A stretch of 64,000 nt of DNA from Cytophagales bacterium (lineage in GTDB: Bacteria > Bacteroidota > Bacteroidia > Cytophagales > Cyclobacteriaceae): contig JAAFHY010000001.1 of NCBI GenBank assembly GCA_013298505.1, positions 62,001-126,000 of the forward strand. Reading direction: 5' to 3'. Under the pieces are notes generated by a model. It was not told the DNA's origin, made no database searches, and worked only from the letters and a program-made list of their open reading frames with translations. Both the position numbers and the translations under genes were made by a program. Shown here in pieces: positions 57,190 to 64,000 of this stretch. Position 1 is the first letter of the stretch, and every line of letters begins with the position of its first letter.

Positions 57190-57221
57190 TTGGGAAATGA
57201 GGGCAGACTGTATAAGCGATT

Positions 57222-57878
57222 TTACTTCTCGCAAAAAGAACCTTTGGCAATATATAGTTTTTTGATGTCGAGTTCTATGAAGCCTTCGCGCACGGCAGGA
57301 TCTTTTTCGATGGTTTCTTTATCTAATTCGCCTTTTACAATCCAAATACCCCCCTCACTGTCACCAAAACTCCCTTCGGCAATGGTGTTGCCATCTTTCA
57401 TCATATCTTTTACATAGCGGTCGTGTTTTCCAAAAAGCTCGGGCGCATCTTGCACGTTGAACTTAGCAATGTTTGGTATAAAGCGAATGAACGAATAAGT
57501 AACCATTTCGTATTTCTCGCCTACAGCGCAAACACCGCCAACTTGCGGTGTGTAGGTGAGTATTTCTAATCTCCACCGATTGGCCTGAATGCCAGGATCC
57601 GCTTTCAACCACTCGACAACATCAGTTTGTAATTTGGTATTAAAAATAAAAATGCCTCCGCCTCCTTCAAATGGGCCTGCCACTAGTAGCTTACCTTCTT
57701 TTGCCATTTTGTTGATGTTCTCGAGGTGTCCCTCCATCAGCTTATCAAGTTCTCCTTTTGGCAGTTCGGGCAAATCAACTCGCTTGTGTAAAAAGACAAA
57801 AACATAGCTCGAATTTTTCTGCGCCAATAAATGGCTCTCACTTGTAAAAAGAAAAAGCAGGAATAGAAATTTCTTCAT
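57222..57878 (-). CDS. Secreted protein with tandem YCII-like domains
   Basis: LVAGPFEGGGGIFIFNTK..VVEWLKADPGIQANRWRLEI and IAEGSFGDSEGGIWIVKGELDKETIEKDPAVREGFIELDI. Confidence 0.75.
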   Translation of the reverse strand: MKKFLFLLFLFTSESHLLAQKNSSYVFVFLHKRVDLPELPKGELDKLMEGHLENINKMAKEGKLLVAGPFEGGGGIFIFNTKLQTDVVEWLKADPGIQANRWRLEILTYTPQVGGVCAVGEKYEMVTYSFIRFIPNIAKFNVQDAPELFGKHDRYVKDMMKDGNTIAEGSFGDSEGGIWIVKGELDKETIEKDPAVREGFIELDIKKLYIAKGSFCEK

Positions 57879-57879
57879 A

Positions 57880-58800
57880 TCATTTCTGTTTACTGATAAT
57901 CCATACGCCCACTAAGATTAACAATGTGCCAATCAATTGCCAGAAGGTAACGGCTTCGCTTAAAAAAACATTAGCCAATACGATTGTAGATACCGGCCCT
58001 ACGCTTCCCACGATAGCCGTATTGTCTGAGCCCATTCGGTTAATGGCTGCGGTTACTAAATAGGAAGGAATGACAGTAGAAAAAACAGCCATCAAAAAAC
58101 TGTAAACATAAACCAGCGCAGGCAAATGAAATAATGACACTTGACTGAACGCGGCAAAGTGCAACAGTACACCCACCGAGGCAAAACTCATCGCATAACT
58201 GTTAAACTTTGAAGCTCCCACTTGTGGAATAAGTTGACCACTGCCAACGATATAGGCTGCATAGGTAAAGGCACAAATAAAAATATAAACAGACCCCAAC
58301 AGAAAATTCTTGCTTTGCTCAGCGCCCCAATCTATTTCGCTAGTAAAAGCGATAGCCAGTCCAACATAAGTAATAACAACCGCCAACCATTGTAGTGGTT
58401 TTATTTTTACTTTAAAGATGAGGGCAGACATTAGTAAAACCAACGTAGGGTAAACAAACAAAATAAGGCGTTCGATACTGGCCGAAACATAAGCGAGTCC
58501 TAAAAAATCGAGTAAGCTGCTGATGTAATAACCCAAGCAACCAACTACAGCAATATATGCCCACTGACGTGGAGTGAATTTTGTGTTCGTTGCTTTACTC
58601 GAAGAAATAAGAGCGGCCCCAACAAAAAAAGGCACAGAAAAAATCATTCGCCACGCAAGTAGAGTCAAGGCGTCTACATGCGTATCGCGATAAGCAAGTT
58701 TTACAAAGATGGCTTTGGTAGAAAAGCAGATTGCACCCAGCAACGCCAGCACGATGCCTTTTAGAATACGCTGATTATTATTGGTTAGAGAAGGGGTCAC
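57880..58800 (-). CDS. DMT/EamA family transporter
   Basis: About 10 TM helices; GIVLALLGAICFSTKAIFVKLAYR; ALIFKVKIKPLQWLAVVITYVGLAIAF. Confidence 0.93.
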   Translation of the reverse strand: MTPSLTNNNQRILKGIVLALLGAICFSTKAIFVKLAYRDTHVDALTLLAWRMIFSVPFFVGAALISSSKATNTKFTPRQWAYIAVVGCLGYYISSLLDFLGLAYVSASIERLILFVYPTLVLLMSALIFKVKIKPLQWLAVVITYVGLAIAFTSEIDWGAEQSKNFLLGSVYIFICAFTYAAYIVGSGQLIPQVGASKFNSYAMSFASVGVLLHFAAFSQVSLFHLPALVYVYSFLMAVFSTVIPSYLVTAAINRMGSDNTAIVGSVGPVSTIVLANVFLSEAVTFWQLIGTLLILVGVWIISKQK

Positions 58801-58845
58801 TTATCAAAGCAGCAAAGGCAATTCGCAAAAGTAAATAGGAAGCCA

Positions 58846-61794
58846 CTAGCTCATCAACATCTCTATATCTTCTCGAGTAAGCGCCTTCACTACATTCTCT
58901 TCGTTTTGAATGAGGTTTTCTGAAAGCTTCAATTTGTGTTTCTGCAGCGTAAGTATTTTTTCTTCTACCGTATTGCGGGTAATGAATTTATAGGTAAACA
59001 CTTTTTTCTTTTGTCCAATACGATGGGCGCGATCGGCCGCTTGTGCTTCAACGGCTGGGTTCCACCATGGATCTAAAATAAACACGTAGTCTGCCTCCGT
59101 TAAGTTAAGCCCAAGGCCGCCCGCTTTAATGGAAATCAAAAAAACTTTTAAGTCGGGGTTCTTATTAAATTTCTCTACTTGCTCTTTGCGATCGGTACTC
59201 GATCCATCTAAATAGGCGAAAGGGATTTTTCTGTCCTTCAGCATTTCTTTTACGATCTCCAAGTGTTTTACAAATTGACTAAACACTAGCAGCTTGTGGC
59301 CTTCTAGCAATGCGTTTTCGATCATGTGCGAAACATCTTCCAACTTTCCTGATTTGCCGGTATAATGGGCATCAATCATTTTTGGATGGTTAGAAATCTG
59401 CCGCAACTTGGTAAGCCCTTCTAAAATTTGAATGCGCGAACTGCCGATGCCCTCTTTGTCAATTAACTCAAGAAGTTTGTGGCGATAGAAGGATTTTACT
59501 TCTTCGTATTTTTCTTCTTGCTCTGGCGTCATATTGGTGTAGTACACGTTCTCTACCTTTTCGGGAAGATCAGTAGCCACCTGAGATTTTAACCTGCGCA
59601 ACATGAACGGCCTGATGATGCCATTGAGTTTCTTTGTTTTCGCCTCGTCTGCTTTTTTCTCAATGGGCAACTGATATTCTTTTTTGAAGAAAGTTTGTCC
59701 GCCCAAAAGCCCTGGGTTTATGAATGTCATTTGCGACCACAAATCAAGAGTCGTATTTTCTAGAGGAGTTCCTGTTAGTGTCAGTTTATATCTCGACTTT
59801 AACTGCATTACGGCTTTAGCAATATTTGCTGTGGGATTTTTTATTACCTGCGATTCGTCTAGAATTATATAGTTAAAATAAAATTTATCGAGCACGTCAA
59901 TATCTAGCCGAGTAATTCCATAAGAGGTAAGTACTAAATCATACTTGCTAAATCTACTTACATCTTTATTTCGGAGCGTACCAGTATAGGTTAAAATTTT
60001 TAGATCCGGAGTAAATTTGGCCGCTTCCATTTCCCAGTTGTATATCAGTGAAGTGGGCATCACCAGCAACGAAGTGCCTGCATTTCCCTTTTCTTTTTCG
60101 GACTGAAGCAGCGCTAATGTTTGCACCGTTTTTCCAAGGCCCATGTCATCGGCCAAGCAGCCGCCTAAATGAAATTCGTTTAGAAAACGCAACCAGTTAT
60201 ATCCCGCTTTTTGATATGGACGAAGTGTGCCATTGAATTGTGCGGGCAAGGCGTAATCTTTAATGCCAGTAAAAGATTGAAGATTGCGCAAGCGATCGCT
60301 CATGTGAACTTTTGCCAAGTTTCCCTCTTCCAGTTCGCTCACCAAATTAATGTGGTGCTTCTTAAGCATCGGCTTTTCATTTTCGCCATGCGTTTCGCTA
60401 AGAGCAAATAAATCGCCATACTTGATTAGCCAAGCATCGGGTATAATAGCGATTTCGCCATTGGGCAATTTGAATTCTACTTTCTTTTTGAGAATAAGCT
60501 TACGAAGTTCTTTGAACGAAATTTCGTATTCGCCAAATCGAATTTTTGCATGAATATCAAACCAATCGATGTTTTCTTTTACCTCTAATTCAATAACCGC
60601 CTTACCAACAAAATATTTCTTGTCGCGGTTTTCAGGTTGGTTAACTTCAAAACCTAAATTGAGCAAGTTTACCCGATTCTCGTTTATCCACGAGAAGGCG
60701 TGCGTTTTTTCGATGGCACACCGAAAGCCACGCAATGGCAACCCTAACTTAATTAATGTTTGTGCTGATTTTTTTTCGGAATCTATGTTTCGCTTTATGC
60801 GGTGGAAAACGTAATCGTCTTCTTTCTTTTCTACCGTAACGCTTATCGACCCAAAGGCATCACCACGGAATTTATATTTTCCATAGCGGAACGATAAATC
60901 GAAAACAATTTTTCCGGCCTCGTCATCACCATGCTCACCAGCATCTTGATTTGATCCAAAAAGAGAAGGAGAATTTTTTTCGGCAGCCGTTGGCAGTTCT
61001 GAAATAGTAAGCAGCGGGTGCGGGTCGTACTCGTGCTTTGCAATTTCAAAACCATTTGCCTCTATTTCATCAAAGGAAGCGATAAGCGGAGCCACAAAAC
61101 GGTTGTAGTAAGTCTCTTCTAAATTTTTAGGTATCACTACGTGCTTCTTGTTTAAGAAAGGCTGTAGCTTTTTACCATCAACAAATTTTTCAAATCCATA
61201 GAGTCTCCCGTTGAAAACCATCCAGGCGGGTTGCTTGCAAATCAAGTAGGCACTCGGGTTTGGTATATCAACGCGTTTGCCGCCATGCGAAATAGTAGGG
61301 TAGTAGTTGGTGTTTTCTTGGCTGCGTTGAAAATGAAATTGAATGGAAGCTCGTGTCTCCAACACTTCTAATTTTCGCCAAGTGGGCTCGCCATCGTTAC
61401 CCATTTCAAAAAGCATTTTGCCTTTTAGTTTTTCGAGCACTTGCGCCCTGCGCTTTTCCATATAGGCTTCAATCTGTTCTTGCAACAGTTCATCGCCCTT
61501 CTCTTTATGAAAGACTTTGCTGAAAAACTCATCTGGCTTCATTACTTTTTTTGAGAAGTGCTTAAGAACAGCATCTTGGTTCATGCTGTCCATCATATCG
61601 ATCAACTCAAAATCTCTTGTATCTAAACCTTTAGAAAATTCACGTGCATTTTTGGCCGAAATATTTTGATGTTGGTAAGTAAGCTTACCTTTTTCGTCTA
61701 AGTGCACGATGTACGACTCAAAAATATAGCCGAGGTACTCGTGCTGATATAGCGAGTAAATAATTTGAAAAGGTTGTGCCGCAGATACTTTCAT
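58846..61794 (-). CDS. SNF2-family DEAD/DEAH-box helicase
   Basis: LADDMGLGKTVQTLALL, LDESQVIKNP, LTGTPLENTTLDLWSQMTFINPG, SIKAGGLGLNLTEADYVFILDPWWNPAVEAQAADRAHRIGQ. Confidence 0.96.
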   Translation of the reverse strand: MKVSAAQPFQIIYSLYQHEYLGYIFESYIVHLDEKGKLTYQHQNISAKNAREFSKGLDTRDFELIDMMDSMNQDAVLKHFSKKVMKPDEFFSKVFHKEKGDELLQEQIEAYMEKRRAQVLEKLKGKMLFEMGNDGEPTWRKLEVLETRASIQFHFQRSQENTNYYPTISHGGKRVDIPNPSAYLICKQPAWMVFNGRLYGFEKFVDGKKLQPFLNKKHVVIPKNLEETYYNRFVAPLIASFDEIEANGFEIAKHEYDPHPLLTISELPTAAEKNSPSLFGSNQDAGEHGDDEAGKIVFDLSFRYGKYKFRGDAFGSISVTVEKKEDDYVFHRIKRNIDSEKKSAQTLIKLGLPLRGFRCAIEKTHAFSWINENRVNLLNLGFEVNQPENRDKKYFVGKAVIELEVKENIDWFDIHAKIRFGEYEISFKELRKLILKKKVEFKLPNGEIAIIPDAWLIKYGDLFALSETHGENEKPMLKKHHINLVSELEEGNLAKVHMSDRLRNLQSFTGIKDYALPAQFNGTLRPYQKAGYNWLRFLNEFHLGGCLADDMGLGKTVQTLALLQSEKEKGNAGTSLLVMPTSLIYNWEMEAAKFTPDLKILTYTGTLRNKDVSRFSKYDLVLTSYGITRLDIDVLDKFYFNYIILDESQVIKNPTANIAKAVMQLKSRYKLTLTGTPLENTTLDLWSQMTFINPGLLGGQTFFKKEYQLPIEKKADEAKTKKLNGIIRPFMLRRLKSQVATDLPEKVENVYYTNMTPEQEEKYEEVKSFYRHKLLELIDKEGIGSSRIQILEGLTKLRQISNHPKMIDAHYTGKSGKLEDVSHMIENALLEGHKLLVFSQFVKHLEIVKEMLKDRKIPFAYLDGSSTDRKEQVEKFNKNPDLKVFLISIKAGGLGLNLTEADYVFILDPWWNPAVEAQAADRAHRIGQKKKVFTYKFITRNTVEEKILTLQKHKLKLSENLIQNEENVVKALTREDIEMLMS

Positions 61795-61955
61795 GCTACA
61801 TAAGCCCGCTCGAATTGGATTAAACCACAAACGCTGAAAAAGTAGCGCAAACCTCTATTTTTCCAACATTTTACACTAAGCGGACTCGAAATTTAGCTAT
61901 TTTCAGCATACCAATTTTATGCATTTTGGTTAAGAACCTACACGTTCATTACATG

Positions 61956-63179
61956 CTAAAGCTCTTGAGTTGTAAATGATTTGGCGGCAAGCGCAGCTGG
62001 GTAGAAGGAGATAAGAAATGTAATGGCAATAATCACTGAAGAAGTGGTTACGAAATCGAACGGGTTGAGCTTTACTGGATAATTGGTGACGATGGAATTT
62101 TCCATGCCCATGCCAACCAGCCCGAAATGATCTTGCAACCAGCAAATACCTCCCCCAACAAACAACCCAATGGCAGCACCTATAAAAGCTATCAGCGCAC
62201 CTTCGCTTAAAAAAATGCGCTTGATCAATGAAGGGCTCGCACCAACTGCCGATAAGATTGCAATGTCTTTTTTCTTATCAATGGCCAGCATCATCAATGA
62301 AAAGAAAATATTTATGGAGGCAACCACGATCAGTAGTGTAAGCGATAAGAAGGTAAATAGTTTCTCCATGTTCAACAGCTTGTAAATGTCTTTGTGCTGC
62401 TCTTCGTTAGTGAGCACCTGAAAACCTGATCCCAATAATTTTTTTAACTCAGATTGAACTGCTGAAACAGTTGATGCGGCATTGGTTTTTACTTCGAGCG
62501 AGGTTCGTTTGTTACCATAGTCCAGCAGGTCTTTAGCAAAGTCAAGGGGTAGGAATATAAAATTATCGTCATAGTTTTTTTCAATCGAAAAAACAGAACC
62601 CGGTTCTATGTCGCGCCTCGAATAAAGTTTAGACACATCAAGGGTTGGCCCTTTTGTATTTTTAATATAGAAAACCTGCAACGGATAAATATTGTTTTCT
62701 ACTGTAATGCTCAGCGCATATTTTAAACCCCTGCCAATAATGGCGTAGTTAATACCGTTTTCACGAAGGCGTAGCTTGCCTTCTACAATATTGCCATCGA
62801 GCCGATGCTGATCGATAAAATTATCGCTCACGCCTTTTATAGTTACAACCATATCGGCATCGCGATAGCGCACGAGCGCGTAATCTTCAATTACTTCGGT
62901 TACTGTTTCAACACCTGCTATACTTTTGATTTTTAAAAGTAATAGCGAGTCTACCTCAAACGATTTTCCCTTTGTAGCTTCTATTTTTAGCTCTGGATCA
63001 AACGAATTGTTTAATGAGCGTAGCAAGTCTTCAAGTCCATTAAAAACCGACAAAACAATAATGAGTGCAGCGGTGGCAAACGCAACCCCCACCATCGATA
63101 GCATAGAGATGATATTGATGAAGCTCTTTTTGCGCTTAGAAAGAAAATACCGTTTGGCTATGAAGAGAGGGAAGTTCAA
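61956..63179 (-). CDS. LolC/E-like ABC transporter permease (FtsX family)
   Basis: FPLFIAKRYFLSKRKKSFINIISMLSMVGVAFATAALIIVLSVFNGLEDLL; KKKDIAILSAVGASPSLIKRIFLSEG. Confidence 0.93.
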   Translation of the reverse strand: MNFPLFIAKRYFLSKRKKSFINIISMLSMVGVAFATAALIIVLSVFNGLEDLLRSLNNSFDPELKIEATKGKSFEVDSLLLLKIKSIAGVETVTEVIEDYALVRYRDADMVVTIKGVSDNFIDQHRLDGNIVEGKLRLRENGINYAIIGRGLKYALSITVENNIYPLQVFYIKNTKGPTLDVSKLYSRRDIEPGSVFSIEKNYDDNFIFLPLDFAKDLLDYGNKRTSLEVKTNAASTVSAVQSELKKLLGSGFQVLTNEEQHKDIYKLLNMEKLFTFLSLTLLIVVASINIFFSLMMLAIDKKKDIAILSAVGASPSLIKRIFLSEGALIAFIGAAIGLFVGGGICWLQDHFGLVGMGMENSIVTNYPVKLNPFDFVTTSSVIIAITFLISFYPAALAAKSFTTQEL

Positions 63180-63269
63180 GTTGCTGCTGGTCTGTTAGTT
63201 GACAAATAGGCAATCGACAAGATTAGACTTAGGCCAGCCAACACTTTGTCAACTGCCATTTTGGTATTG

Positions 63270-63635
63270 TCAATTTTCTTCATTTGGTATATTCAAATTT
63301 TTGATAATGTCTTCGATGCGCTGCGCGCCTTCTTCTATCTCGTCAATAAAAAAAGAAAGCTGCGGAACGATGCGTGCTTGGTTTCGTATTTTATTGCCAA
63401 GCGCTTTTCGTATTTCACTTTTCTTCAAGTTGATTTTGTCGAGGATAGCCGCCTTATTGGCCGCCAACGTCATGCTGAGGTAGACACGGGCAATGCTCAA
63501 ATCGGGGCTCATTTTTACATCGGCAATGGTAATAAAAGCATTGTCGAGAATGTTGGTTTTTTCTTTTAAGAAGATGGCGCTGAGTTCTTTCAAAATCAGC
63601 TTGCTGTATTTTTGTTGCCGTACGGTTCCGCTCAT
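63270..63635 (-). CDS. rbfA: Ribosome-binding factor A
   Basis: MSGTVRQQKYSKLILKELSAIFLKE...ITIADVKMSPDLSIARVYLS; C-term PQLSFFIDEIEEGAQRIEDII. Confidence 0.94.
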   Translation of the reverse strand: MSGTVRQQKYSKLILKELSAIFLKEKTNILDNAFITIADVKMSPDLSIARVYLSMTLAANKAAILDKINLKKSEIRKALGNKIRNQARIVPQLSFFIDEIEEGAQRIEDIIKNLNIPNEEN

Positions 63636-63700
63636 AAAGTAAAAGTACTCAATGTCAATCACACTATTTTTGATTTATTTGCAGCCTGAATATTTTTTCT

Positions 63701-64000
63701 GTGCTCCGATTTTTTAGAATAAACGATCCTTATCGGCTTTTTGCGGTTTTACTCATCTTGATAATAATCAGTTTGCCGCTGTTTATCGCACCGATGCCAG
63801 TTACTTGGCAAGAACTAAAGGCAATGGTAATTGGCGAATCGCTCAATCAAGGGAATGCGCTTTATACAACATTGGTAGACGACACAGCACCGCTATTTGG
63901 GTGGATGCAAGGTTGGATGGATTTTGCTTTTAGCCGATCGAATACCGCCCGCCATATCATTGCTCTTGTATTGATATTTTTTCAGGCTTCTTTTTTTTCG
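63701..64000 (+). CDS. N-terminal part of a polytopic membrane protein, truncated by window end
   Basis: Frame open from GTG 63701 to window end: VLRFFRINDPYRLFAVLLILIIISLPLFIAPMPVTWQELKAMVIGESLNQGNALYTTLVDDTAPLFGW... Not in the ORF track because it has no stop. Confidence 0.7.
   Translation, partial: MLRFFRINDPYRLFAVLLILIIISLPLFIAPMPVTWQELKAMVIGESLNQGNALYTTLVDDTAPLFGWMQGWMDFAFSRSNTARHIIALVLIFFQASFFS

Noticed and set aside
1-64000. tRNA, rRNA, prophage, transposase/IS, defence islands
   Set aside because: No recognisable cloverleaf, rRNA segment, integrase, transposase, phage structural or known defence proteins in the ORFs; a tRNAscan/Infernal run would be needed to exclude small RNAs.

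Overview
This 64 kb window comes from a Bacteroidota chromosome, probably Cytophagales-like. The taxonomic signs are a T9SS type-B sorting domain, PorP/SprF, a MurF-Alr fusion, TonB/CarboxypepD_reg proteins, TAnnTTTG-like promoters and few Shine-Dalgarno sites. Most of it is ordinary chromosome: metabolic enzymes, transporters, a Zur/Fur-TonB receptor locus, a YbhGFSR-like ABC export operon, a SNF2 helicase, a LolC/E-like permease and rbfA. I recognised no rRNA, tRNA, CRISPR array, prophage or transposase. The strongest candidate for an undescribed system is the minus-strand operon at about 38.5-43.1 kb. It has two paralogous secreted proteins, each built from three tandem ~110-aa modules, on either side of a LytS-type kinase and a LytTR response regulator. 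A 21-bp-spaced direct repeat lies about 67-100 bp upstream of BOTH paralog start codons, and a terminator closes the operon. Other points of interest: a padR remnant fused by apparent deletion to an FtsX-like permease that lost its start codon (31.1-31.25 kb); two copies of a GC-rich dispersed intergenic element (31.36-31.47 and 51.81-51.88 kb); a lipoprotein gene broken by one in-frame TGA (16.1 kb); a 19-bp perfect direct repeat flanking a PAP2/haloperoxidase-like gene; a three-operator Zur/Fur locus; a HisA homolog lacking the catalytic Asp; and an uncalled 35-aa membrane ORF. All calls were made by eye from sequence and the ORF track; no database search was run.
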